From assembly GCF_027596085.1 (NCBI RefSeq), contig NC_072452.1:4770814-4834813 (forward strand): 64,000 bases of DNA, written 5' to 3'. The notes under the pieces were generated by a model, which did not search any database, was not told where the DNA came from, and saw only the letters and a program-made list of their open reading frames with translations. This document shows positions 21,201-29,049 of this stretch, one piece after another. The position numbers and the translations under genes are program-made. Source of the DNA: Anoplopoma fimbria (Eukaryota; Chordata; Actinopteri; Perciformes; Anoplopomatidae). Position 1 is the first letter of the stretch; every line of letters begins with the position of its first letter.

Positions 21201-22952
21201 TGGAATGACACAGGGGGAAAAGTATTGAACCATACAGGAGGCGTCTTGAAGCTGCCATTACCAACAAAGGCTTTTGTACGAAGTATTAAATACATTTCAG
21301 TAAGCGTGTTCAATACTTTTTCCCTGTGTCATTCCATTTTATTACACATAACTTAATTTCTGAACTTATTTGTTTGGTTTTCTTTGTATGTATGGATTAC
21401 TTGGGTTGTTACCGACGTCTGGTGAAAATTTCATGTCAATAGCACCTTTAGAAATATGTTTACTGAGAAAAATGGTGACGTGTTCAATACTTAGTTTACC
21501 CGCTGTATATGAGGGCTAATAATATTATTGTTACAATTATTGTCACAATTCCCTCATCACCACAACAGGTTTCTCCACAGGTACAAACAATAGGTAACAA
21601 TAGGTAATTAGCATGAGGAATACTTCCAATAGATCCTATTAATCTGTTTGGTGAACATTTGCCGGGGAAAAAAATGACTGTTGATGTTACAGAGACGTTT
21701 TTTTTTTAGGATCTCTTTTTATTCTAAGATGCATGCTTTGGTTTGTTCTGTGCATTATTTGTGTGATATCATTGAGTATTTGTACATTTGGAGGCTTAAT
21801 GAAATATGAAAGGTAGTGCAATGAATACTACAACTGAATTTGCAGCAACAACCACACAGTATAACTATAAACAGTGACTCACTCCAGAAGACTTGTACAC
21901 ACATACTGTGTGGAAAGCCGTGGACTCACAAGCGTGTGTTGGTTCCATATCTGGCTCTGAGCCATGCCGGGCTTCCCGTGCTCTGGGGTGCAGGGCAGAA
22001 GAGTTATTTTCAGACACCTGGCATGAGAGGAATGATAAGCCAGTTGTCCACCAGTAAAATGTGGCGCTGCAGTCGGTGACACTATTACTGTTATTCCTGT
22101 GATTAATATAAATAAGCAATGAAACTGTGTGTCTTCAATAAAAAAAAAAGTATAACAGCTCCACACTCCAGTTTTTGAAGTACCTGTAATATCAGAAAAC
22201 CAGTCGTATATTGTTTTTGTAGTATCCCACAAATAAGTAATATCCTAGATTTAAAACTTCACATTTACAATTGAAGTTGTCAATAGGTTAGACATATAAA
22301 ATAATAAAGTAATGAATCCAAATATTAGGTATTGCTTTTAGTTAACATTATAAATGACTGTTATAGCATAATAATATTAGTACAGTTAAATAAACCTGAA
22401 CAAAGTAACAGTCAGAATTGTGTACATGTGTTACTGATCGATAACACCACAGGACAATAAACATAATATCATGACAATAGAAACCTGGCAATACATTGCA
22501 CATTGCATAGCAATAATGGTTAAAAAAGTTAAAAGTAGTAAGTAATGTTGTTTTTTCTACTGTTTTTTTTTGGCTTATTTATAATACTTGTTTTATTTTA
22601 TTTTTATTTTTCATTTTTTATTTTATTTATTTTTTTATCTTATTTTTATTTTATTTTTAGCTTGTCTTCTTCTGAACAACTTTACTCTGCGCTGTTGTAA
22701 GTCTGCAAAGTCGGGAGAATTGTGTACATATGTTACTGATCTTATCTTAAGGTATCATTTGATCTCATCGTTCCCCTTCTCCTCTGGCCCCTCGCAGCTC
22801 GCACGGCCCCGCCCATGAAGACGGCCCCGCCCGGCTCCAAGACGCTGAAGCTGCTGTCCTCTCTGAGCCACGTGTCCTCCCTGAGGGTGGAGAGCCCCGC
22901 CCAGCACACCGCCCAGCACACCGCCCCTCTGTACGAGAGCGAAGAGCTGTAG
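4394..22952 (+). CDS. myot: myotilin, long form with an extra N-terminal Ig domain (17 coding exons)
   Basis: Myotilin is a sarcomeric Z-disc protein of the myotilin/palladin/myopalladin family that binds actin, alpha-actinin and filamin. Coding exons: 4394-4401, 4778-4964, 5118-5180, 5518-5659, 5879-5902, 6628-6747, 6857-7064, 12192-12411, 12608-13807, 14309-14459, 14737-14838, 15489-15526, 16806-16944, 17067-17274, 17439-17604, 20283-20416, 22798-22952. All have GT-AG borders and matching phases, except that exon 9 (12608-13807) is two bases out of frame. Predicted length is about 1,088 residues if that is repaired, against 498 for human myotilin. Order: Ser-rich N-terminus, Ig (about 83-181), acidic/Pro linker, FNYERPRHFIQSQ motif, Gln/Ser repeat, Pro/Ser region, coiled segment, two Ig domains, C-terminal YESEEL. 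The C-terminal half matches myotilin rather than palladin; the N-terminal Ig is palladin-like. Neighbouring dnd1 supports MYOT synteny. Confidence 0.86.
4408..4465. repeat. (CA)n microsatellite abutting a splice donor
   Basis: About 29 CA units begin inside the intronic part of the 5' splice site GTGAGTCACACA. Seen directly. Confidence 0.95.
4778..4964 (+). CDS. myot: myot exon 2, Ser-rich N-terminal segment
   Basis: It encodes residues 4-65 of the long form. A (TCC)n tract gives a run of serines after MSLTI, and the exon ends QPLCVSPQR, parallel to palladin's IQPLSVPVQQ. Acceptor TGTGCAG, donor GTAACT, phase 0 at the end. The serine codon run is repetitive and probably length-polymorphic. 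I know of no counterpart in mammalian myotilin. Confidence 0.75.
5118..6747 (+). CDS. myot: myot exons 3-6: N-terminal palladin-like Ig domain
   Basis: Exons 5118-5180, 5518-5659, 5879-5902 (a 24-nt microexon) and 6628-6747 join in phase to one I-set Ig domain, about residues 83-181. Visible hallmarks are the Cys of VVMECRLRG, the Trp of QVMWYRED, DDFRILRK, then ITEAFPEDSG and the second Cys of LFKCVALNSFG. It parallels palladin's second Ig domain (VVLECRVRGAPPLQVQWF ... ICTLVIAETFPED) almost step by step. Human myotilin begins downstream of this position and lacks the domain. Intron phases (0, 1, 1, 1) are all compatible. Confidence 0.85.
6138..6288. repeat. Two adjacent perfect palindromes in myot intron 5
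   Basis: Palindrome 1 has arms 6138-6176 and 6178-6216 (39 bp each) with the single base 6177 between them. Palindrome 2 has arms 6214-6250 and 6252-6288 (37 bp each) with base 6251 between them; the two share GTT. I compared the arms base by base and found no mismatch. Each could form a cruciform or a hairpin. No TIR or target duplication is evident. Confidence 0.95.
6857..7064 (+). CDS. myot: myot exon 7, acidic/Pro linker
   Basis: It encodes about residues 182-251, rich in Glu, Gln, Ser and Pro (for example SFGESAEEDFPSELPDS and LPPPEWPDS). It follows the N-terminal Ig and starts the long disordered linker. The donor is GTGAGT at 7065. Two leftover bases (GA) pair with the first base of exon 8 only if the acceptor ending at 12191 (GTTAG) is used, which fixes that exon border; the competing acceptor seven bases further on would run into a stop. 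Confidence 0.8.
7396..7757. repeat. Intronic repeat, copy 1 of a duplicated segment
   Basis: It begins TTTGTATGGCATGATTGGCA and runs to ATTTGTTTACTGTAATACAG. It matches 9781-10123 over nearly its whole length in the same orientation, with scattered substitutions and one indel around 'GAAAATCAAATATTGTG'. It contains GAGCTGGGCAATA, a motif typical of one end of a teleost MITE family. Confidence 0.85.
7979..8274. repeat. Minisatellite, ~5 units of 55-70 bp
   Basis: The unit runs TCTTTCTTTCTTAATTTCGA, GACTTAAAAAAA, a variable A/G-rich stretch and AACATGAAAAAGGTG. Five copies follow one another, and one has a duplicated AACATGAAAA block. The A-rich part varies in length. It ends directly in a (GT)n tract. 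Confidence 0.9.
8275..8405. repeat. Converging (GT)n and (AC)n tracts
   Basis: A (GT)20 tract at 8275-8314 and an (AC)n tract at 8332-8405 are separated by 17 bases. They are inverted relative to each other and could pair into a long hairpin. Confidence 0.95.
8406..8622 (+). promoter_or_regulatory. myot: Putative alternative promoter and non-coding first exon of myot
   Basis: This is an isolated GC- and CpG-rich block in an otherwise AT-rich intron (CCGCGCGACC, GGGAGCGCGCGG, TCTCCGGGACAG, CCAGCGCGCAGC). It ends at a near-consensus splice donor, CCCAG|GTAAGGATCC, with the junction after 8622. There is no ATG-initiated frame of note. If spliced to 12192, the first ATG met in the message is 12632, in a good context (A at -3). 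I infer a TATA-less promoter for a short isoform; no TATA box is obvious. Transcription has not been shown. Confidence 0.5.
8926..9000. repeat. 24-bp tandem repeat, 3 copies
   Basis: CACTGCGGTAGCTCCTCCCT plus CTTT is repeated three times without change, just downstream of the GC-rich block. Confidence 0.9.
9781..10212. repeat. Intronic repeat, copy 2, with MITE-like ends
   Basis: 9781-10123 repeats 7396-7757 in the same orientation about 2.4 kb away. Here the element continues to TATTGCCCGGCCCTAG (about 10198-10213), the inverted partner of GAGCTGGGCAATA at about 9908. This suggests that a non-autonomous DNA element lies inside the duplicated segment. Confidence 0.7.
10513..10574. repeat. 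(TG)n microsatellite, interrupted
   Basis: TG repeats with several CG interruptions, in myot intron 7. The rest of the intron from 10575 to 12191 shows no coding exon that I can support. Confidence 0.9.
12192..12411 (+). CDS. myot: myot exon 8, Pro-rich linker
   Basis: It encodes residues about 252-324: an acidic/Ser start (FPEPQPANHSSEEPFGYSEA), then a run of prolines (PSPPPPPSPPPP) that could bind profilin, VASP or SH3 domains, as FPPPP-type segments do in palladin. It ends LFSPTKLSFT before a GTAAGA donor, in phase 0. It contains no ATG, which matters for where a short isoform would start. Confidence 0.8.
12608..13807 (+). CDS. myot: myot exon 9: FNYERP motif, Gln/Ser repeat, Ser/Pro region; frame broken twice
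   Basis: The exon opens in phase 0 (SSQSVGDNMNLSDLPTF) and reaches AFNYERPRHFIQSQ, the counterpart of the human myotilin N-terminus MFNYERPKHFIQSQ. Then follow about 120 residues of Gln/Ser/Val repeat, and a Ser/Pro/Ala region containing APAAYLCSVLPSQSAF, which parallels SPASFLSSILPSQP in human myotilin. The exon is 1,200 bp, but its borders need a length of 2 modulo 3. The first frame runs to a stop at 13322, the coding-like sequence passes to a second frame at about 13220-13250, and then to a third at about 13370-13390. Two single-base deletions explain this best. The last frame joins exon 10 correctly. I cannot tell assembly errors from real mutations. Confidence 0.75.
12868..13221 (+). 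repeat. myot: Coding minisatellite, Gln-Val-Gln-Ser repeats
   Basis: 12-bp units of the type CAGGTCCAGAGT (QVQS), mixed with CAGGCCCACACC (QAHT) and AAGGTCCAGGTC (KVQV), stay in frame throughout. The 5' part is looser (SQAQSVSKSLSQTQSQ), the 3' part nearly homogeneous. The unit length keeps the frame under slippage, so length variation between individuals is likely. Confidence 0.9.
13860..13940. repeat. Fragment of a common teleost interspersed repeat
   Basis: GATTGGCTCCAGCCCCCCCG, ACCCTGAGTAGGATAAGCGG and GGATCATGGATAGATG match the 3' tail of a very common fish repeat. It lies in myot intron 9. Confidence 0.65.
14309..14838 (+). CDS. myot: myot exons 10-11: coiled segment and YEERMARRLLGP motif
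   Basis: Exons 14309-14459 and 14737-14838. They encode LPKPILKKS, then DEDIQGSKDALIQDLEKKLR, a short charged coiled segment, then KLSYEERMARRLLGPDNANN. Human myotilin has HEIQGSKEALIQDLERKLK and LTYEEKMARRLLGPQNA; palladin is similar. The first exon's donor is GTGTGTG, the start of a (TG)n tract. Confidence 0.9.
14460..14525. repeat. (TG)n microsatellite forming the exon 10 donor
   Basis: TG repeats with a few CG/AG interruptions start at the first intronic base, so the 5' splice site itself is GTGTGT. Confidence 0.95.
15162..15226. repeat. (CT)n then (GT)n microsatellite
   Basis: (CT)n at 15163-15206 is directly followed by (GT)n to 15226, in myot intron 11. Confidence 0.95.
15489..15526 (+). 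CDS. myot: myot exon 12, 38-nt exon
   Basis: Acceptor GTTACAG, donor GTAAAT. It encodes PDSPEGRHTGGL and two bases that, with the first base of exon 13, give Trp. It is small and poorly conserved, and is supported by phase (0 in, 2 out) and position between two certain exons. It could be alternatively spliced, but skipping would break the frame. Confidence 0.65.
16806..17274 (+). CDS. myot: myot exons 13-14: first C-terminal Ig domain
   Basis: Exons 16806-16944 and 17067-17274. They encode AIQEKCYAPRFLQVPSDLTV, EEGRFCRIDFK, then GGLPMPDVCWYLDGK, DDFHKMLVCEKGMHSFLIEI and GVYECVARNRAGEGRFS. The Ig Cys pair (RFCRI, YECVA) and the Trp are present. Human myotilin has AIQEKFYPPRFIQVPENMS and EGRFCRMDFKVSGLPAPDVS at this position. 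This domain contributes to actin binding and dimerisation in the family. Confidence 0.93.
17439..20416 (+). CDS. myot: myot exons 15-16: second C-terminal Ig domain
   Basis: Exons 17439-17604 and 20283-20416, split by an intron that holds a LINE insertion. They encode RPPTFVQKMLNSRALEGDTV, RLECKVDASPSPQLFWKKD, then SLYQDGSGRQCLLLERVMK, SDAGWYTLSAINEAGMSTCN and ARLDV. The first Ig Cys is present, but the position of the second is Leu in WYTLSA, as in myotilin and palladin (WYTVSA). So the domain lacks the usual disulfide pair, normal for this cytosolic family. Confidence 0.93.
17903..19720 (-). mobile_element. 5'-truncated LINE (L2/CR1-like) in myot intron 15
   Basis: The element lies antisense to myot. 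Its minus-strand frame 18888-19712 encodes the C-terminal part of a reverse transcriptase, starting just before the catalytic NCYADDTQLY and continuing with SRLDYCNSLLSG, LHWLPVKSRIEFKI and a terminal LWNQVPVSVRGADTLTTFKS motif typical of fish L2/CR1-like LINEs. The 825-bp frame is intact but starts inside the RT, so the copy cannot be autonomous. The 3' part carries a GAGGGCTTTACAATCTG motif and ends in (ATTGA)n-type repeats at 17903-17935. Another 3' end of the same family lies at 37120-37487 in the opposite orientation. Confidence 0.88.
18251..18750 (-). repeat. Three ~130-bp tandem repeats inside the LINE 3' region
   Basis: Three imperfect copies of a unit of about 125-140 bp occur. On the + strand each includes AGTGGGTGTC.GC..GG.CACAG, then GAAACCTG.GAGGCGAGAAA and AAGC.AAGCCAATAAGCGTAAT. 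They occupy the stretch between the RT frame and the tail. Confidence 0.85.
21070..21505. mobile_element. Tc1/mariner-like fold-back MITE
   Basis: Long inverted ends: left CAGCAGGTAAAATAAGTATT and GAACACGTCACCATTTTTCT; right AGAAAAATGGTGACGTGTTC, ending in TTTACCCGCTG. Inverted similarity extends for over 100 bp (through TTCACCAGATGTCGGTAACA and its inverted partner TGTTACCGACGTCTGGTGAA, the latter with a single-base variation). A TA dinucleotide flanks each end (21068-21069, 21506-21507). No transposase frame is present. It lies in myot intron 16. Confidence 0.85.
22798..22952 (+). CDS. myot: myot last coding exon, C-terminal YESEEL
   Basis: It encodes RTAPPMKTAPPGSKTLKLLS, then AQHTAQHTAPLYESEEL and a TAG stop. 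Human myotilin ends GLYESEEL and palladin ends in a related ESEDL; the C-terminal ESEEL motif is known to bind the PDZ domain of ZASP/enigma-family Z-disc proteins. The exon is GC-rich (GCCCCGCCC repeats), unlike the flanking AT-rich DNA, and the tail between the Ig domain and YESEEL is shorter than in mammals. Confidence 0.9.
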
Positions 22953-24975
22953 ACCCCCAACTAAACCCAGTCACATCCTCACAGAACCATCACACACCTC
23001 ACAAGAGTTCAACTGGGCCGCAGCCTGTATTAGCCGTCATCTCAAGGGTAGATGTGATTCTAACTGTGCTTTGGTTCAGATCAACACTACTGCAGCAGAC
23101 CAGAACACTTTTGAGGCCAATGCATGTCAGGTTACCAAGATTGTGGGTTTTATTGTTGTACTAAATTATTATTTGCTATTTCTTGAACCAATTAAGTTTT
23201 CGAGATAAAGTTACATTTACAGGAAAAGTATTCTAAATAGACTGTGATAGGGTATTTGATTATTTTTCTTCACTATCAAAAGAACCTTTCTTCCACCCGT
23301 TAGATGTTAACGTGTTGAGGAAACGACAACCCTCGCCATACGGAGCCCTCAGAGCTCCTCTGAGAGACATGTTTCCACAGTCAAGTGCCTTCTGAGTTAA
23401 AATAAGCGCCCTCATGCTGCCCATCTGCTGCTGTGTGTCACCACTGTGCCTGTCCCGTCTCTGTCTGCGTGTTGCTAAAGGCTGCAGAGCTGATCTTTGA
23501 TACATGGCTATAAGCCCGTCTGTTCTGCTCTCAGCATAAGCGGTGTGTTTAGGTCACTGATATATTAATAGACCTGGATACAGTGTGGCAGAGTCAGACC
23601 TGCTGCCAGTTTTAGCCCAGCGGACAACTACAATACTGCAACGCCAGACCCCCTGTAGTCCAGAAAGCGTTTTCCTCATAGAAAGCTGACGACAAGGATA
23701 TCTCAAACAGCACACGAGGTGGGAGAGGTGTCTGTCGCTCTCTTTGTTGGTCTATGTTTGAACAACAGGAAGCAACTTAAGAGTACAGTACACATTGGTG
23801 ATGAGTGTGTCGACCCACAACCCGCGGGTCGGGCGGGATAGGGGCTTAGCTCCCTAAAGAATGTCACAGGTTCAGGCGGGTGGGTCAAAAAGTGACAAAT
23901 CAGCTTCAACTTATTAAAAAACGTATAGACACATTGTCTGCAATAGGCTTTTTGGGTGGTTTGACAGATTGACTCTTGTAACATGTCGGGGGTAATTAAA
24001 AGAAAACGCTGAACCCACCAGTACCCACAGTCCAACACTGCAAACATCTCCCTCTGCACTTTAACCCTGACGACTGCCCGCTGCCTCATCCATCACCTGC
24101 TCTCCTTTTCTTCCAGCTCACAGCTGATTTTGTGTCTGAGCCTTCCGAACTGAAGTTCCCTGTCGCTAAACTACAGCTGCTGCTTCTGATGACGTGTGTC
24201 TGTAGAGCTCCTTTAACTGAAGAGGGTATCTGACGGTTTAAAGAGAGCTCAGATGTCACTCGCTGCTCAGATTCTCTGCTGTGGAATGAATTCAGTCCTA
24301 TATGTGTTTTTAAAGTTGGTTGCTATTGTTACTTGTACGTGAACGAACTGAGGTTATTAGTGATCAGTGTTGGAGCTTGAAGAGTTTTCATATCAATGAG
24401 TTAGACAAACAACTATAGGCCGCCACTCGGAACACAAAACCTGATCTCAAAAGACAAAACATACTTTTATTTGAGCACATCTGCAGTGCAGATACATGAT
24501 TTTACACTTCAGTGCATTGATTCTGTCTGTTCAGTTGACCGAATGCTCCCCGTTTCTGACGAGAGCTTTGAATGAGAAGATCTATCCAAAAGACGCTTGA
24601 TTTGCTCACCTTGGAACTGCTTGGTGTTAATGTCAGCCAGGATGTCTTCTCACAGAAACCTGGTATTTTTGTCTGGATCTCCATGCAAAGAGATAATCTG
24701 GTATTAACCATAAGGGCCACAGTTCAGTCTGCTCATGGTAGAGATCCCCTTTAAGATGCCCAAAACATCTGAGGTCAAAAGATTTACTTCCACTCAGAAC
24801 TAAAGGTTCAAGATGAAGTATATCTTCAGTTTTTCAGTGTGTAAACGTTGGATTTTTCTGTTGAGATTTTAAACAGCAGGTAGTTGTGTGTGTTCTCCCT
24901 GAGTATTGTTTGTTGTGTAAGTTCTACTTATCATTGGATGAATGAGGAATAAAGTTATGTGACCCTGGCTTTGCC
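22953..24975 (+). other. myot: myot 3' UTR
   Basis: After the TAG stop there is no further exon. The first clear poly(A) signal in a likely context is AATAAA at 24948-24953 (GAGGAATAAAGTTATGTGAC), giving a 3' UTR of about 2 kb. A repeat-like segment at about 23810-23990 (CCCGCGGGTCGGGCGGG, AAAAAGTGACAAATCAGC) recurs in part at about 50470-50570. The exact end of the message is not shown by sequence alone. Confidence 0.55.
24948..24953 (+). terminator. myot: Poly(A) signal AATAAA for myot
   Basis: A canonical hexamer about 2 kb after the stop codon, followed by GTTATGTGACC and a T-rich stretch (TGTATTTTTTTT) suitable as a downstream element. Confidence 0.55.
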
Positions 24976-25690
24976 TCCTGTATTTTTTTTTAATTTAATA
25001 GTTTGACACTGTGTTCAGAGAGATACGGTCTTCTTTTGGTTACCAGAAAGATGAACCAGGGCCTAGATCAGCACTCCGCCTCAGAGATGCTCAGTGTGGT
25101 ACCGGAGTCATGACTTTCTGCCACAAGAGGGAGCTGTTCTTCCGTTCAGCCGCTGCTCCTCCCATCACTTAAAGGCTTTTCATCTACTTCCACAAAGCTC
25201 ATATCACTTTATATCAAGACTTATGCACAGAGCTGGTACTTAATAAGCAGGAGCCAAGATGTGTCTCATTTGTTTTCCTCTCCTGCATTCATTTCATCTT
25301 TGAGAGTCGACTCTGTTGCACATTCTCACAAATCACGTTTTTTTCTGTCGAGCGTCACAGCATTTTAAGTTTTATTTAAGGCTATTCAAGGACATTGACT
25401 TGCATTATGGTGCGTTCTGATCTACTCAGTACAACTGACTATTGGGCGAAAGTAAATTATAACACAATCATGATATTTTCAAATGTAATCTTTTAAAATG
25501 AATTTCTTTGGCAAGAAACTTGAATAAATACAGTTTTGGACGATGTTTCCAAATGACAACAAAGCAAAATTATATTATTTGTAATTTGTGATGGTTACCT
25601 TCAAGACGATTGAAGTAATTTTGCAGAATGGTCGTTATAGTACTTTATTACTTATTCATTGTCATTACAATTCTTATAATAATAATAATA
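24976..25690. other. Intergenic, nothing recognised
   Basis: Unique-looking, moderately AT-rich sequence between the end of myot and the satellite. I see no exon or repeat in it. Confidence 0.5.
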
Positions 25691-27930
25691 ATAATTGTAA
25701 TAGTTTTCATAGCAAATTATACAAAGACTTTCTTTGACGTACCATACTATGACATTTTTATGACATGCTATGGAATTACATTTTTTATTTTATTTTACTC
25801 TGACTTTGTGTACTATTCTATGACATTTCATATAACATTTTTATGTGTTATTACATACTATACTATGACATTTTTTATATTTTAAGGCATATTATACTAT
25901 GACTCTTACTTTTTAATGATATTTTAACGACAGTATACTATGACTTTTTTTATGATATAGGATAAAATTATTTTTTTATGACATATACTATGACTTTCTT
26001 TGTACAATAGGATTTCTTCGTGACATACTATAATATATTTATGACATTTTTCATGGCCTTTCATATATCATATGAAAGGCCATGAAAGGCTAGGATTGTT
26101 TAATGACATACTATACAGTGACTATTGTATCACTTTTTTTACAGAATATACTATAACTTGCAATTCTAAGACTTTTCTCATCAACCTATTCTATGACTTT
26201 GTTAAACATAATAGTATGACTTAAATGACTCTTTTCAAGATACAATACTATGACATTTTCTTACATAATATATAATGATTTTTTTCTACATACTATACTA
26301 TGATTTTTTTCCCCTATTTACAGCATACTATACTCGGACATTTTTTACGATTTTTTAAGATATACCATAGTATGACTGTTTTCGACATATAATACTTTTA
26401 CTTTTTTATGACCCTTTTTTCTGGTTTTAACGTCATACTATACTGTGACTTTCTCATGAGCTTTCTCAACATACTATACTATGCCATTTACTATTACTTT
26501 TTTCATCAAACTATACTATGTCTCTTTTCAACATATTAATCTATGACTTTAATGACTATTTCGACACCGTTTCCAATGACATTTTTTGACCAACTATACT
26601 TTTCTAATATTTTTTATGACATACTATACCATCATTTTTTTTTAACTTTTCTGAAATACTATACTATGACATTTTTATTAATTTTTACTCCTATGACTTT
26701 TTTCAATATATTAGACTATGACTTTTTCCAACAAAGTATACTTTGACTTTTTATGACTCTTTTTGACATACTATACTACTACTTATTTACAGTTTTTTAG
26801 GACATACTATGACCTTTTTCGACATACTATTCTTAGATATTTTACGACATACTGTACTCTGACTTTATGTTATTATTTTTACCACATAATATAATACAAC
26901 TTTTTTCGACATTCTACACTATAACTTTTTTCAGCATACTCTGCTACGCCTTTTTTTTTTTTACATACAATACTATGACTTTTTTTTTGACATCTTATAC
27001 TTATACCTACTACTATATAGTATACCAAAACACTTTTAATGACATAATATACTGTTACTTTTTACAACATACTATCTGAGACATTTTTGATTAACTTTAC
27101 TGTGACTCTTTCGACTTATTATTCTATGATTTTTTCAACATACTATACCTTGACTATTTTATGACTCTTTTTGACTTATGATCCTATGACATTTTTACTA
27201 TTTTTTCCAAAATATTATACTATGACTTTTTTCAACTATACATTCTTTTAGATGATAGATGTATTGACATTAATTATCCCTATTTTTTGGACTAAACTAC
27301 TGTAATATTGACTTTTTTTGACTTATACTATGAATCATTTATGATACATTTGTTTGACATACTGTTACTGTTTTTTCAAGTATACATACATCTATTTTTT
27401 TTGTCAACATACTATAGAATGATATTTTTTCTGGTTTCCCAGAGGCATTTTTACTTTTATTATGTTAAATTTTTTCATTTTATTGTGTCATAGTATGCTA
27501 TCAATTATTTAGCAAATATAAAAACTTCCTATGATATTCAACATGATAATTTATGATTTTTATGAAATACTGAATTGAATTGATTTAAATAACATAAACA
27601 CAACACATTGTATGACTTTTTTCAAACACTAAAACATGACTTTTTAGACAAACTATAATATGATTTTTGACATTATATAATATGATTTCATGATTTTAAT
27701 GACTTTTGGCATACTATACTAGGACTTTTATTACAAAATGTAATGACATTTAATGACTGCTATTTAATTTTTACATTTACATTTTTTAAATACTATACTT
27801 TGACATGTATTCCACATACTATGCCTCGACTATTCCATGACTTTTTGGCTTATTACCCATTTCACATACTGACTATGGTTTTCATGACTTTTTTTTTATA
27901 TAATATACTATGACGTTTTCGACCTACCAT
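25690..27930. repeat. Degenerate AT-rich satellite, ~2.2 kb
   Basis: Degenerate reiterations of ACATACTATACTATGACTTT followed by a T-run of varying length, at spacings of roughly 20-60 bp. Dozens of copies can be recognised. Open frames here are artefacts of the repeat. A 15-bp palindrome with a 3-base loop sits inside it (26052-26066 / 26070-26084). It fills the gap between the convergent myot and dnd1 genes. Confidence 0.88.
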
Positions 27931-28480
27931 ACTTAGATACTACAGTAGAGTTTAATAAAATAATGGGAATGCCCTGTCCCTGGAGCTCCATTTGAGGCAC
28001 TCTGACGGTTCTCTCTAGATTGTGCAGCAAGGGAAGGAATACTGGGTCAACTTATTCCTCCTTTTAAAAAATACCACATCTAAATCAATTCACAATTGTC
28101 AATTCCTAATAAACCTCCTCTTTCGGGTATGGGAGCTTTTAAGGGATCGAGCCCAAAATGAGCATACAAGGGTCTGGGTTAATTTACAAAATGTTATGGA
28201 AAAATGAAACAATTATATAAAGTAACACCACCATCATTTCTTTTCAAATCTCATTTAATTAAAATGAGGAACCAATCAAACAGTAACACACATTAAAAAA
28301 AACATGCATAAAACAAACAACGGAAATTGAAACATGAAAAACAAGTCTACTAATACTACTTATAAAAGCATGCATAAATCAACTAATTACATACAAGATT
28401 AAACTCCTTTTTTTAGATATAACATTGACAAAACAAACAGTACGGCAGAGGTAGTTGTACTGGATACTATCTGATAGGCT
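27931..28480. other. dnd1 3' flank / 3' UTR
   Basis: On the minus strand, downstream of the dnd1 stop, there is AT-rich sequence with an ATTAAA-type poly(A) signal at 28254-28259. No canonical AATAAA is closer to the stop. An open frame on the + strand at 28022-28207 has no family features that I recognise. Confidence 0.4.
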
Positions 28481-29049
28481 TCACTGGGCGAGCTGATTAT
28501 TGTACAGCCTCTGAAGGACCTGCTGGGCTGCAGCTCGCTGAGCTTCTTCCAGCGTGGTGGTGGCGGTGGGTCCCGGTAAGATCATGACCAGCCCTTTGAA
28601 GGACAGGGTTATCCCGGGGATGCACAATTTATAGGTAAAGCAGAGGAATCCATCAGGCCCGGCGTGGCTGTAGTACATCTCATAGAGTGGCTGGCCAACG
28701 CCGGTCGCCTCGCACAGCTTACGCAGGAGCACCACGGGGGATGGCGAGGGCGCCGTGGACATGAGGTGCCCCTGGGAGGCAGAAGTGGAGGAGCGGGGAG
28801 GGGGAGGGTGCTGAGGGACAGTGGGTCTTCCCACTGCCCTGCAGAAACCAAGGGGGGTGGATGGAGGGCGGGCCAAGCGAGGAGGCAGGGCCGAGCGCTG
28901 TGGGGAGTTGGGGATGTGGCGCGGCGGCTTCAGGGGTGACGGCAGGAGGCTCTTTGGCAGTTTGTGTGGAGACAGTTGCTCTTCCAAGCTGGGCTTCACT
29001 GTGGACTGCCATTTGATTGAGATGTTCAATGAAAACTGCTTCTTGAATG
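28481..29049 (-). CDS. dnd1: dnd1 last exon: end of RRM2, Pro-rich linker, dsRNA-binding-like domain
   Basis: The acceptor GTGTCCAG precedes 29049. The first residues [14 protein letters not shown] close RRM2. About 85 residues rich in Pro, Ser and Arg follow, then a C-terminal domain beginning [20 protein letters not shown] and ending with a long helix, [16 protein letters not shown], as in the DSRM fold of Dnd1, A1CF and RBM46. The G|CA split codon joins exon 4 in phase. The linker DNA is GC-rich and gives large spurious frames on the other strand. Confidence 0.93.

Noticed and set aside
4394..22952. Assignment to palladin (palld)
   Set aside because: The N-terminal Ig is palladin-like, but the FNYERP..HFIQSQ motif, the AIQEK.Y.PRF.QVP Ig start, the YESEEL terminus and dnd1 proximity favour myotilin. 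There is also no third Ig after the YEERMARRLLGP motif, as palladin has. The call would change if a tree disagreed.
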